A stretch of DNA of 64,000 nucleotides from JALYGY01 sp963800975 (GTDB lineage: Bacteria; Actinomycetota; Rubrobacteria; Rubrobacterales; Rubrobacteraceae): contig CAWDDB010000008.1 in NCBI GenBank assembly GCA_963800975.1, forward strand, positions 744,001 to 808,000, in the 5' to 3' direction. The notes beneath the pieces are model-generated. The model did not search any database, was not told the origin of the DNA, and saw nothing but the letters and a program-made list of their open reading frames with translations. Position numbers and translations under genes: made by a program. This document shows, one piece after another, positions 25,802 through 33,546 of the stretch (its first letter is position 1; each line of letters begins with the position of its first letter).

Positions 25802-26617
25802 TTAAGCCGGCTCTTCCGCCGTTTCTAAACGGACTACGTCCCCCACGGAAAGCAGGAGAGCTCTGGCCGCGTTTCCCCTGTTCACGGCGAGGCTCAAGCG
25901 CCAGTGAGAGTCGGGAACCAGAACCAGGTCCCCCGTCTCCGCGGCCCCGAAGGTCTCGACGTAACTCGCATCCATAACCTCGTCGCCCCGAATCTCGATC
26001 TCCAGGGGCGTGCCATATCCGAGGCTCAGGTCCTCCTGCATGACGGAGAGCCTGGCGTTACCGAAGCGATCGATGTCTATTATCTCCGCCGCGAACACCC
26101 CGCCAGGTTCCCGCCGGAACCCGGGGAGATCGATGGACACAACCGACTCGGGGAGCACCCGCTCGCCCAGGTCGTCGAGGTCCGCTCCCGCGGCCAGGTG
26201 GGCCGCCACCGGGGAGAAGACGTCCCGGCCATGGAAGGTGTTGGAGACGGGTTGCCTGTGGTATCGAGGGTCGGTGAGGTTCACCGCCCGTACGATGCCG
26301 CCAAGGGCCTCGGCCGCGGGCAGGAGGAGCCCGTTGTCCGGGCCGACCAGATAGGCTCCGCTCCGCACCTCAGCAGCGAGCTCCCGCCTCTTTGTCTTGT
26401 CCTCCGGGTCTATGACGGCCAGATAGACGGCGTCCTCGGGCATGTACCTGGTGGCGTGGCGCAGGGTCTCCGCGCCCCGAATCACGTCGAACTGGGGGAC
26501 GCCGTGGGTCACATCTATTACCGGGGATCGAGGCGCGATGCTCGCCAGCACGCCCTTGCAGGTCCCCACGAGCACGCCGTCAATGCCGTAGTCCGATACG
26601 AAGCAAATTGGCCTCAT
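25802..26617 (-). CDS. SAM hydroxide adenosyltransferase (DUF62 family)
   Basis: 271 residues starting MRPICFVSDYGIDGVLVG. The N-terminal FxxDYGxxDxxVG motif, VIDVTHGVPQFD, LVGPDNGLL and the C-terminal beta domain (IDIDRFGNARLS) place it in the SAM hydrolase/halogenase-like family that cleaves SAM to adenosine and methionine. The ATG at 26617 is preferred over one six codons upstream because TATACT (26624-26629) ends exactly six bases before it, giving a leaderless mRNA. Located between two metallophosphoesterases. Confidence 0.85.
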   Translation of the reverse strand: MRPICFVSDYGIDGVLVGTCKGVLASIAPRSPVIDVTHGVPQFDVIRGAETLRHATRYMPEDAVYLAVIDPEDKTKRRELAAEVRSGAYLVGPDNGLLLPAAEALGGIVRAVNLTDPRYHRQPVSNTFHGRDVFSPVAAHLAAGADLDDLGERVLPESVVSIDLPGFRREPGGVFAAEIIDIDRFGNARLSVMQEDLSLGYGTPLEIEIRGDEVMDASYVETFGAAETGDLVLVPDSHWRLSLAVNRGNAARALLLSVGDVVRLETAEEPA

Positions 26618-26704
26618 GCGAACAGTATAGGTCAACGACGCGAGCTCGACGTGCGATGCGATCTCGCCCGAGGATCAAGCTCGCCGGCTGCTAAACTGCG
26701 GGCC

Positions 26705-27067
26705 ATGCCCGCGACGGTACGCATACGGCCGGAGCTCATAACCGAGCACCGCCTGCGCATCGAGATGCGGGGGCTCGAGGACGAGGACATCGAGAACACC
26801 ATCCGCATGAAGGGTTGGGCGTGGGTCCGCTCACGCGAGGCCTGGGTCTACGCCGGCGAGCCGGACTTCGTGAACCGCCAGATCCGGGAGGTCATCATAG
26901 CCCTGCCCGACATCGTCTTCGACGCCGCCGGCGTCGAGGAGTCGATCCGCACCGTGGAGGCGAAGGCGAGGAGCGACGAGGAGCGCGCCGAGGCACGCGC
27001 GCTCCTGCGCCAGGCCTTCGAGAAGACGGACCAGCTCGCCGAAGCCGAGAGGTTCCTGGCCAGCTAA
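26705..27067 (+). CDS. conserved-looking hypothetical protein, 120 residues
   Basis: Starts MPATVRIRPELITEH. The middle carries GWAWVRSREAWVYAGEPDFV; the second half is a charged helix rich in Glu, Ala and Arg (residues 75-118). No family recognised. A TAAACT box (26691-26696) ends eight bases before the ATG, so it is probably leaderless and divergently transcribed from the SAM hydrolase gene. Confidence 0.6.
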   Translation: MPATVRIRPELITEHRLRIEMRGLEDEDIENTIRMKGWAWVRSREAWVYAGEPDFVNRQIREVIIALPDIVFDAAGVEESIRTVEAKARSDEERAEARALLRQAFEKTDQLAEAERFLAS

Positions 27068-27187
27068 GCTTGTTCCCCCACCAGCACGCCTCGGGAACAT
27101 AGAAAAATCACTCATATTGGGGAGGCGAGGGACCTTGCCGGTCGGCTAGTGTAGGTGTCGCAGCGCAACCAGTGCGAAAGGAGCCTT

Positions 27188-27640
27188 ATGAAACCCTGGG
27201 TCAAGGTAGCTCTCGTCACCACGCTCGTCGCCATCCCGGCGATGGCGCTCGGCCAGGTGATCTGGCCCCCAGCTCCCGGCGGCCCCTCGCCGTCCACGGG
27301 ACAGCTTCCGTTCTTTATCTTCCTCGCGGCGTTCGAGGCGTTGACCTTCGGCCTCGGGGTTTCCTTCCTCCTGTTCGGCTTCGCTCCGCTGCGGCGAGCG
27401 GTTGGCGCGACCTGGCGGGCGTGGGCCATCTACCTCAGCGTGGGGTGGTTCCTGATCTCCTGGTGGCCTCACGACAACCTGCACATCCATAACGGCAATG
27501 ACCTCCAAGGCCTCATCTTTATCGAGTACGGCTTCCACGTTACGCTGATGCTGGCAGCGCTAGCCCTGGCCTACGCGCTCCTCACGATGCTCAGGCCAGG
27601 CGAGCCCGGCATGGCGACTTCGGCGCCGCGCGTCCGGTGA
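27188..27640 (+). CDS. membrane protein with four helices, unknown
   Basis: 150 residues. Hydrophobic segments at about 4-22, 41-63, 76-92 and 112-138; the third is followed by WWPHDNLHIHNG, a His-rich loop that might bind metal, and then an EYGFHVT helix start. The ATG at 27188 follows AAAGGAG. It converges on the second metallophosphoesterase. No family recognised, although His-containing loops between helices occur in metal- or haem-binding membrane proteins. Confidence 0.65.
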   Translation: MKPWVKVALVTTLVAIPAMALGQVIWPPAPGGPSPSTGQLPFFIFLAAFEALTFGLGVSFLLFGFAPLRRAVGATWRAWAIYLSVGWFLISWWPHDNLHIHNGNDLQGLIFIEYGFHVTLMLAALALAYALLTMLRPGEPGMATSAPRVR

Positions 27641-27658
27641 TCCCCTGACAGCAGCGTC

Positions 27659-28510
27659 CTAGGAGGAATCCGTCGGATCGTCCGTCGGCAGCTTTATGAA
27701 CGGCAGCCGGTCGTAGAGGACGAAGCGCTCGAAGTCCGGGTAGAACTTGCTCGTCGTAACGGCGGCGCGCGAGAACGAAGCCAGGGGCTCCTCACCCTCC
27801 TCGCCCTTGCCCGGCTCCTTCAGCGTGATCCTGACGCTCTCGTCGTCGAACTCGATCACGTTGTACGAAGGCGGCATCGTGCCGCGCACCCGCATGCTCG
27901 ACGCCGTCCCGGAGTGGACGATCCTGACGCCCGAGATGCTCCAGACGTATGGGACGTGGCGGTGCCCTGAGAGCACCATATCCACCTTGAGTTCCCTGAA
28001 GATGGCCATGACGTCGCCCGCGTCGCGCAGGTTGTTGACGTCCCGGCCGGTGCCGGGGACGGCCAGGATGTGGTGGTGCACGATCACTATCTTCGGGCCA
28101 CGAGTCCAGTTACGGAACTCGGAGTCGATCCAGGCGTAGTGCTCGCGGCCGATGTCTCCCTCGTCCAGGTCGGGCTTGGTCGAGTCGAGGGCAACGATCT
28201 TGGCCTCGCCCTCCGGAACGTCTATCGTCACGCATGCTTCGCGCATCCCGAAGAATTCCTCGAAGTGCCTGTAGCCGACGTTCTTGGCGTCGTGGTTGCC
28301 AGGGATCACGACCACGTTCTCACACTCGAGCCGGTCCAGGTAGCGCTTGGCCTCCTCGAACTCCCACCGGTAACCCTCCATCGTGAGATCCCCGGCTATC
28401 GCCACGAGGTCCGGCTCCAGCGCGTTGCTCTCCGCGATCGCGGCCTCGAGCAGGTCGGGCCTGAATAGGCCCGAGCCCACGTGGATGTCGGAGATCTGGA
28501 CTATTCGCAC
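27659..28510 (-). CDS. second metallophosphoesterase, paralogue of 24959-25768
   Basis: 283 residues. Same motif set as its neighbour: ISDIHVGSG, AIAGDLTMEG, VIPGNHDAKNVGY, VHHHILAVPGTGRD and LSGHRHVPYVW. The C-terminal 45 residues add an acidic linker (EEGEEP) and FERFVLYDRLPFIKLP. The GTG start at 28510 has AGGAGG upstream; the frame is open further but without family likeness. A small frame (28501-28617) overlaps the start. Confidence 0.85.
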   Translation of the reverse strand: MRIVQISDIHVGSGLFRPDLLEAAIAESNALEPDLVAIAGDLTMEGYRWEFEEAKRYLDRLECENVVVIPGNHDAKNVGYRHFEEFFGMREACVTIDVPEGEAKIVALDSTKPDLDEGDIGREHYAWIDSEFRNWTRGPKIVIVHHHILAVPGTGRDVNNLRDAGDVMAIFRELKVDMVLSGHRHVPYVWSISGVRIVHSGTASSMRVRGTMPPSYNVIEFDDESVRITLKEPGKGEEGEEPLASFSRAAVTTSKFYPDFERFVLYDRLPFIKLPTDDPTDSS

Positions 28511-28617
28511 TCTCTCTGCCCTCCTGGAAGCGTATCGACCCGGCGCATTATGTAGCCTACAGGATCGGGATGCGACTCCCGGATCGCGAAAGCGCCCTCG
28601 CTCGCGTTGTACGCCAT
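28501..28617 (-). CDS. possible 38-residue peptide overlapping the start of the metallophosphoesterase
   Basis: ATG at 28617 opens a frame beginning MAYNASEGAFAIRESHPDPV and ending TLPGGQRECE, whose stop lies inside the next gene. Its first 16 codons correspond to the 48-bp direct repeat found again at 29682-29729, where the one base difference is synonymous in this frame (and also in one + strand frame). There is no convincing ribosome site. It may be a leader peptide or a remnant. Confidence 0.25.
   Translation of the reverse strand: MAYNASEGAFAIRESHPDPVGYIMRRVDTLPGGQRECE
28568..28615. repeat. 48-bp direct repeat, copy 1
   Basis: Begins GGATGCGACTCCCGGATCGC and ends TTGTACGCC. Identical to 29682-29729 except for one C/T change (position 28602 against 29716). 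Flanking sequence differs at once on both sides. The repeats bracket about 1.07 kb that contains two small genes of unknown function. Confidence 0.8.
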
Positions 28618-28962
28618 TCTGGTTGACGACGCGCCCAGGTTGCGCTTCGAGCGGCCAAGGGATCAAGTGAGTCGCGGTCGGACGCACACAGGCGGGTGCG
28701 TAAAGGCTCCTCACGTTTGCCGGTCCCCTTCGGGGAAGACGAGTTCTCCTCGGAGGTCCGGATGCAGGATTTTGCATAACCCCGGTCCCAGAGGTCCGTG
28801 GATGGCTCCTAAGCGCCTCCCCGCCCCGGTCCGGGGGTACCCAGGTCTAGTGGATCGGATAAAGATGCAGGGGGTTGTATAGGATCGGGGCGTACATGGA
28901 TTACCCACGGTTGGTAATCTTCCAGACGCCAGGACTTGGCGCCGAAACACGAGGAGGGCAGC
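28618..28962. other. 345 bases without a convincing gene
   Basis: Open frames here have atypical codon use. There are short palindromes such as CCCCTTCGGGG near 28725-28735 and GGTCCGGGGGTACC-like sequence near 28838, and a TAATCT box near 28914 that could serve the small gene at 28963. Nothing else is recognised. Confidence 0.4.
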
Positions 28963-29134
28963 ATGACGAACCCGCCGTACGACGAACGCGAGAGAGCATC
29001 GTCGCGAGCGCGAGGGCGACGTTCGCCGCCAGGAGGAGAGCGACCAACGCGAGCGGGACCTGGAGGAGGCCTGGCGCCGCCGCCATCCGATAGAGCCGGA
29101 CGAAGACCGGGACCGGGCAATGAAGCGGCGCTAG
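28963..29134 (+). CDS. small highly charged protein, probably frameshifted
   Basis: ATG with a strong GAGGAGG site begins MTNPPYDERE. The starting frame then has poor third-position G/C, while the +1 frame from about 28994 reads EHRREREGDVRRQEESDQRE and ends EDRDRAMKRR with typical G/C-rich third positions. Dropping one base in the GAGAGAG run at 28990-28996 would give one frame of about 56 residues, rich in Arg, Glu and Asp. The next gene starts ten bases after its stop. Confidence 0.35.
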
Positions 29135-29143
29135 CCGATAACG

Positions 29144-29530
29144 GTGACGGAGAAGCCAGACCCACGTGGTGATAGGAACCGCGGGTCCCTGTCGCCCGCG
29201 GTCCTGTGGGTGCTGGCCCTCGACTCGCTCGGCGGCCGGGCCACCGACAGGGAGCTGGCCGGCTTCTACGACGTCCACGTCTCGGGGGCAAGAAAGGGCC
29301 TCAAGCCCGTGCTGGGCAGGGGCGTGAGCAAAGACGCCAGAGGGGCGTACCGCCTGTCCGGCTTCGAGGACGAGGCCCTTCTTGCCTTTCGAGCCTTGGC
29401 CATAGAGACCTTGGCCCAGGAGGCCGATGTCGCGGTTTCCGATGAGTTGAAGAGCGCCTTCGGTCAGGGGCGCCTCGATAGGACGAAGCATGCAGAAGTA
29501 TTGCAGACCATGTTCCAAGCCTTCTCATAA
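29144..29530 (+). CDS. hypothetical protein, 128 residues
   Basis: Begins MTEKPDPRGDRNRGSL. Residues 18-65 could form a winged-helix-like unit (AVLWVLALDSLGGRATDREL, then an AGFYDVHVSGARKGLKPVL helix pair); the rest is helical. GTG start, weak ribosome site, ten bases after the small charged gene. No family recognised. It lies inside the region bracketed by the 48-bp repeat. Confidence 0.5.
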   Translation: MTEKPDPRGDRNRGSLSPAVLWVLALDSLGGRATDRELAGFYDVHVSGARKGLKPVLGRGVSKDARGAYRLSGFEDEALLAFRALAIETLAQEADVAVSDELKSAFGQGRLDRTKHAEVLQTMFQAFS

Positions 29531-29681
29531 GGAAGGAGCGGCGTGAGGGCGACATTGTCGCCACCGCGAACAGGCTACGGGTTCGGCACGCTCCCTAGGC
29601 GTTGCCTTTCGCTCGCAGTTCGCGCGCGGCCTGGCGGCGAGGCTTGGTTCGCGTTAGGTAGTTATTGCGGTTCTTGCACCT

Positions 29682-29729
29682 GGATGCGACTCCCGGATCG
29701 CGAAAGCGCCCTCGCTTGCGTTGTACGCC
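29682..29729. repeat. 48-bp direct repeat, copy 2
   Basis: Second copy of the repeat at 28568-28615, same orientation, one mismatch. Here no start codon precedes the minus-strand peptide frame that copy 1 begins. It lies about 45 bases from the end of the LuxR remnant. The 150 bases before it (29531-29681) contain no recognised gene. Confidence 0.8.
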
Positions 29730-29774
29730 GTCCCGAGCGGTGTTGCTCCGCTACGAGTGCAAGATCACCTCGGG

Positions 29775-29888
29775 TCAGAAGATGCCCAACTCCCTAGCAC
29801 GCCCCACGGCCTGGTGCCGGGCGCGCACGCCGAGCTTGGCTTAGATATGTCTGGTGTGGGATTTGATCGTGTCCAAAGATACGAACGT
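29775..29888 (-). pseudogene. remnant of a LuxR/MalT-type helix-turn-helix
   Basis: The minus strand reads TFVSLDTIKSHTRHI, a TAA stop at 29841-29843, then AKLGVRARHQAVGRARELGI and a stop. This is the recognition half of a LuxR-type HTH (consensus VSxxTVKxHxxxIxxKLGVxxRxxAV). The internal TAA replaces a Tyr codon, and everything upstream of the HTH is missing. At 29888 it joins the methyltransferase-like remnant on the other strand. Confidence 0.75.
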
Positions 29889-30096
29889 GCCCTCGCCGCT
29901 GCGCCTACCCTCGGCCGCCGAGTGCGTACGCTTCGAGCGAGAGTCGTTCGGGGCGCTCCACCAGATGCTCTCCGGGTTGCCAGAATCGGAGCGCGGTGCG
30001 GTGTGGGAAGAGATCGAGGAGCAGCTAGGTCGGTTCGCGGGCGCAGACGGGTTCGAGGGCCCGTGCGAGATGGTCGTGGGAGCGGGTGCCAAGTAA
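29889..30096 (+). pseudogene. C-terminal remnant of a methyltransferase-like gene
   Basis: The frame reads PSPLRLPSAAECVRFERESF, then HQMLSGLPESERGAVWEEIE and ends FEGPCEMVVGAGAK with a stop. This looks like the last 69 residues of a class I SAM-dependent methyltransferase (the part after the core fold). The catalytic domain is absent; the sequence before 29889 is antisense to the LuxR remnant. An ATG at 29854 would make a chimeric 80-residue peptide, unlikely to be functional. The 285 bases after it (30097-30381) hold no recognised gene. Confidence 0.5.
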
Positions 30097-30381
30097 TCTC
30101 GGAGAGATGCGCAGAAGGCAAAGGTGGCGTGTAAGATCGAGAGGAACTTCGAGAGTGCTGCGCGGATCGGAGGACCAGTCAGAGAACGGTTTGCGGAGGG
30201 TAGGGGTTCTGAAGAGGGTTTTGGGTGCCCGGGCCTTTAGTGCTTGCACCCTCGGGTATCGGGGCTTGATCGAAGTCCGCCACCCGTCGGCCCAAGACCC
30301 CCTCGGAACTCCAGAACGTCGAAGCCTCGAGACGCAGAGCGCCCGAACTTATCGCGAACCGCCTTAACCGCTACGAACCTC

Positions 30382-31770
30382 CTAACCGTTGTCCTCCAGA
30401 TATCGCCTTGCGGCCGCAAGCTGTGCCTCGACAGACACGGGCGAGGTCGAGCCGGGGCTCTTCTTGTTGGCCACGCTCCCACGCGGCGTCAGCAAGTCCC
30501 TCGGCAACTCCGCAAGGTCCGGGTGGGCCGCCGCGAGCTCTGCAGCCGGCACCTCCTCCAGCGACACCCCGAGCTCCTCGCACCGTCGGACGAGCTCCCC
30601 GACCGCCCGGTGCGCCTCCCGGAACGGCACGCCCCGCGACGCGAGGAAGTCCGCTAGCTCCGTAGCGAGCGCGAACCCCCCGGACGCCCGCAGCATCCTC
30701 TCGCCATCGAAGCGAGCCGTGCGGAGCATCTCAGGGAGGACGGCGAGCATCGCGAACACGGCATCCACCGCGTCGAAGAGCGGCTCCTTGTCCTCCTGCA
30801 AATCTTTGGAGTAGCCGAGAGGAAGGCCCTTGAGCGTGATGAGCACAGCGTTGAGATCTCCGATTAGCCGCCCGGTCTTTCCGCGGAAGAGCTCGTAGGC
30901 GTCAGGGTTCTTTTTCTGCGGCATTATGGAGGAGCCCGACGAGTAGGCGTCGTCCAGCGTGGCGAAGCCAAACTCGGAGCTCGTCCACAACACCCAGTTT
31001 TCTCCGAGGCGGCTAAGATGCACCCCGAGCACGGCGCACGCATACAGGAGATCCAGGACAAAGTCCCTCTCAGATACCGCGTCGAGCGAGTTGGAGAACG
31101 GCCGCAGGCCGAGTTGCTCGGCGGTGGAGGCGGGATCCACAGGGTGCGGCGTCCCACCCAGGGCCGCGGCACCGAGCGGTGAGACCCCGGCGGCCTCACG
31201 CGCCGCCTCGAACCTGCGAAGGTCTCTCTTCAGCGCCTCGAAGTGCGCGAGGAGGTGGTGGGAGAGCAAGATAGGCTGAGCGCGCTGCAGGTGGGTGTAG
31301 CCGGGCAGGATGAGATGCCGGTTCGCCTCAGCCACCTCCACCAGCGCCCGCATGGCCGCCAGAACGGCCTCCCCGATGCCCTCGGCCGCGTCCCGCGCGA
31401 AGAGGTGGAGATCGAGCGCCACCTGGTCGTTGCGGCTGCGGCCCGTGTGCAACTTGAGCGCGACGTCGCCAACGACCTCCCTTAGCCGCCGTTCGACGGC
31501 GGTATGCACATCCTCATCCTCCAGCGACCACGTGAACTCTCCCGCCTCTACCTCCGCGAGAACCGCCTCGAGGCCGCGCACGAGCTCCGCACGCTCGTCC
31601 GGCGAGATGATCCCCTGTTCGGCTAGCATGGTGGCGTGGACGATCGAGCCTCGTAGGTCGTATGGGGCGAGTCTGACGTCGAAGGGAATGGAGGCGTTGA
31701 GGCGCGAGAACGCCTCGGCCGGCGAAGAGCCGAACCTACCGCCCCACAGTTGCCCCTTCTCGCTGCTCAT
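30382..31770 (-). CDS. argH: argininosuccinate lyase ArgH
   Basis: Last step of arginine synthesis. 462 residues. N-terminus MSSEKGQLWGGRFGSSPAEA is typical, with GRSRNDQVALDLHLF and the superfamily signature GSSIMPQKKNPD. ATG start. It stands apart from other arg genes and lies 32 bases after the TetR gene on the same strand, so part of its transcription might come from there. Confidence 0.96.
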   Translation of the reverse strand: MSSEKGQLWGGRFGSSPAEAFSRLNASIPFDVRLAPYDLRGSIVHATMLAEQGIISPDERAELVRGLEAVLAEVEAGEFTWSLEDEDVHTAVERRLREVVGDVALKLHTGRSRNDQVALDLHLFARDAAEGIGEAVLAAMRALVEVAEANRHLILPGYTHLQRAQPILLSHHLLAHFEALKRDLRRFEAAREAAGVSPLGAAALGGTPHPVDPASTAEQLGLRPFSNSLDAVSERDFVLDLLYACAVLGVHLSRLGENWVLWTSSEFGFATLDDAYSSGSSIMPQKKNPDAYELFRGKTGRLIGDLNAVLITLKGLPLGYSKDLQEDKEPLFDAVDAVFAMLAVLPEMLRTARFDGERMLRASGGFALATELADFLASRGVPFREAHRAVGELVRRCEELGVSLEEVPAAELAAAHPDLAELPRDLLTPRGSVANKKSPGSTSPVSVEAQLAAARRYLEDNG

Positions 31771-31802
31771 GCAGCAGCAGTTTAGCGGATACCGCGCCCC
31801 CT

Positions 31803-32429
31803 TCAGGGACGCCCGTTACCGTAGATCTTCAGGAAGTCGCTCACGGCCCGCTCGGCGCGGGTCTTCAGCTCGGCCTCGGCGGGCTCTGGCAGGGTGCCAA
31901 GCAAGCGCCGCACCTGCCTGTCGCCGATGGTCAGCCCGATCAGGGCCTCGACGGCGACTCCCGTGTCGTAGATGGCCAGGGTCCCGGCGGACGCCTGCTC
32001 TTCCAGGTAGCGCGCCAGCCTCGGGGTAACGCTCTCCCTGCCCCTCGCCGCGAGTATGCCCGCGAGGGAGGGGTCCGCCTGCGCCTCGGAGATCGCGGCC
32101 CGGTTTATGATGACCGCGCGGTCCCCGAGCAACAGCTTCGACAACTCGAGGGCAAAGGAGCACAGCACCTCGGCCGGCTCGCCGCGCTGCTCTTCCAGAC
32201 TGCGGGAGAGCGTCGCGTCCAGGCGCGACGCCTGCCAGGAGATCAACGCCTCGAACAACCCGACTTTGCTCCCGAACCACGAGTAGAGCGTCTCCTTCGA
32301 GGCCCGCGCCCGGCCGGCGATCTCCCTCATGCTGGTCTCCCGGTAGCCCCGCTCCGCCAAGACCTCGAGCGCGACCATGAGGATCTCCTCCCGCCGCCGC
32401 TCCTTCCACCCGTTCTCGCTCAAAGCCAT
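31803..32429 (-). CDS. TetR-family repressor
   Basis: 208 residues. N-terminal HTH: RRREEILMVALEVLAERGYR, then ETSMREIAGRARASKETLYS and FGSKVGLFEALI, the full TetR pattern; the C-terminal half is a helical ligand domain. The ATG at 32429 is chosen because the HTH begins ten residues later. Two palindromic operators and back-to-back promoters lie in the 158 bases separating it from a divergent DUF1772 gene, so autoregulation and control of that gene are likely. Confidence 0.9.
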   Translation of the reverse strand: MALSENGWKERRREEILMVALEVLAERGYRETSMREIAGRARASKETLYSWFGSKVGLFEALISWQASRLDATLSRSLEEQRGEPAEVLCSFALELSKLLLGDRAVIINRAAISEAQADPSLAGILAARGRESVTPRLARYLEEQASAGTLAIYDTGVAVEALIGLTIGDRQVRRLLGTLPEPAEAELKTRAERAVSDFLKIYGNGRP

Positions 32430-32466
32430 GTTCGCAGCCAACCTCCAACAACAAACCACCGGGCCC

Positions 32467-32524
32467 TTGACAACAACCGTACCGCAGGGTACGGTTGTAC
32501 GCAAGCCGTACCGATGGGTACGGC
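32467..32524. promoter_or_regulatory. divergent promoters with two TetR operators
   Basis: Operator 1 (32473-32498) is ACAACCGTACC-GCAG-GGTACGGTTGT, perfect 11-base arms. Operator 2 (32505-32524) is GCCGTACC-GATG-GGTACGGC, perfect 8-base arms. The shared core is CCGTACC-N4-GGTACGG and the centres are 29 bases apart. On the + strand TTGACA (32467-32472) and TACGGT (32490-32495) are 17 bases apart, so operator 1 fills the spacer. On the minus strand TTGCGT and TACGGT, also 17 apart, point at the TetR gene. Confidence 0.85.
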
Positions 32525-32587
32525 AGAGTTCTGGAACAGAAGATCGATGTGTCCAGGGTGGTTGGTAGCTGAGAGGAAGGAGCTGGG

Positions 32588-33097
32588 ATGTTGGTTTCGG
32601 GGGTGCGTACCGTCACGTTGATCGGTGCCACGTTGACGACGGGTTTGATCTCGGGTTTCTTCTACGCCTACGCTTGCTCCGTGACCAGGGGAACGGCCTT
32701 GCTCCCGGACGAGCGGTACATCGCCACCATGCAAGCCATCAACGCGACCGTCCGTAACGGGCTCTTCGCAATAAGCTTCTTCGGGGCGGTGGCGTTCCTG
32801 TTCCTGGCCGCGGCGGTCCACCTGCCGGGTCTGCGGTCGTGGCGATTCTGGCTGCTCGCGCTGGCTTGCGTAGCATATATCGGAGGCGGATTCCTGCTGA
32901 CGCTGCTGGTCAGCGTGCCCATGAACGAGGAGCTGGCTACCGTCAGCCTCGACGCCCCGGTGCGCGTCCTGGCCGAGGCTCGGGCGGATTACGAAGGCCC
33001 CTGGAACTACTGGAACGGGGTGCGCACGCTGTTCTCGACGGTAGCCTTCGCGCTCTGCGTACTTGCTTGCCTCTACAGGAGCGACCGGGCCGCGTAG
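32588..33097 (+). CDS. DUF1772-type membrane protein
   Basis: 169 residues, four membrane helices at about 7-30, 62-82, 90-112 and 143-160. The pattern GLISGFFYAYACSV, then RYIATMQAINATVRN and the conserved WNYWNGVRTLFS fits the DUF1772/anthrone oxygenase-like family, where some members are oxygenases and most are uncharacterised. ATG with AAGGAG upstream. Probably the target of the divergent TetR repressor. Confidence 0.75.
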   Translation: MLVSGVRTVTLIGATLTTGLISGFFYAYACSVTRGTALLPDERYIATMQAINATVRNGLFAISFFGAVAFLFLAAAVHLPGLRSWRFWLLALACVAYIGGGFLLTLLVSVPMNEELATVSLDAPVRVLAEARADYEGPWNYWNGVRTLFSTVAFALCVLACLYRSDRAA

Positions 33098-33133
33098 CAA
33101 GAGACGCGGCCCGCCGTTCGATGACCGGAGAGG

Positions 33134-33538
33134 TTACCCGGCGCCCGCTCTCTTGTCCCTCTGGTACTTCCTGATGGCGGACTTGAGCGTGCTCAGGCCA
33201 AGGGTGGCGTTGCGGGTGCGGTTGCCGATGAGTTCGCGGCCCAGCTCGTCCACCAGGGTTCCGTAGTCCAGGTCAAGTACCTCGTCCATCGAGAGCCGCT
33301 CGTCGCGCACCCTCTGCATGATGATGGAGGCGGCCCCGATGCTGATGGTGTCGCCCTGGCCCGTGAAGGAGAGGTCCTCGATCCTGCCGTTGCCGTCTCC
33401 CTTGAGGTAGACGACGACCGAACCGCCGCACTCCGGGCCCCCGCCCGGCATCGCCACGTCCGCCGCTTCGAGGACGCCCTCGAAGCGGGGGTTTCGCGCG
33501 TGGTCCACGAGCAGCGCTATGCGCTCCTTGCGGTCCAA
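33134..33538 (-). CDS. SufU/IscU-like protein missing two of three cluster cysteines
   Basis: 134 residues from a TTG start with GAGGG upstream. The overall pattern is a NifU_N/SufU scaffold: HARNPRFEGVLEAAD, MPGGGPECGGSVVVYL (first Cys kept), FTGQGDTISIGAASI, TLKSAIRKY. In scaffolds the second and third ligands are the Cys in GQGCAIS and in RIKCAxLPW; here these are Asp (GQGD) and Asn (TRNATL). Cluster assembly by the standard mechanism looks impossible. It lies eight bases after the rhodanese gene, suggesting the pair acts in sulfur transfer or is a repurposed binding protein. Confidence 0.75.
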   Translation of the reverse strand: MDRKERIALLVDHARNPRFEGVLEAADVAMPGGGPECGGSVVVYLKGDGNGRIEDLSFTGQGDTISIGAASIIMQRVRDERLSMDEVLDLDYGTLVDELGRELIGNRTRNATLGLSTLKSAIRKYQRDKRAGAG

Positions 33539-33546
33539 AGGACCCT

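Noticed and set aside
28501..30381. Insertion sequence or prophage
   Set aside because: There is no transposase, integrase or inverted terminal repeat; only direct repeats and gene remnants are seen.
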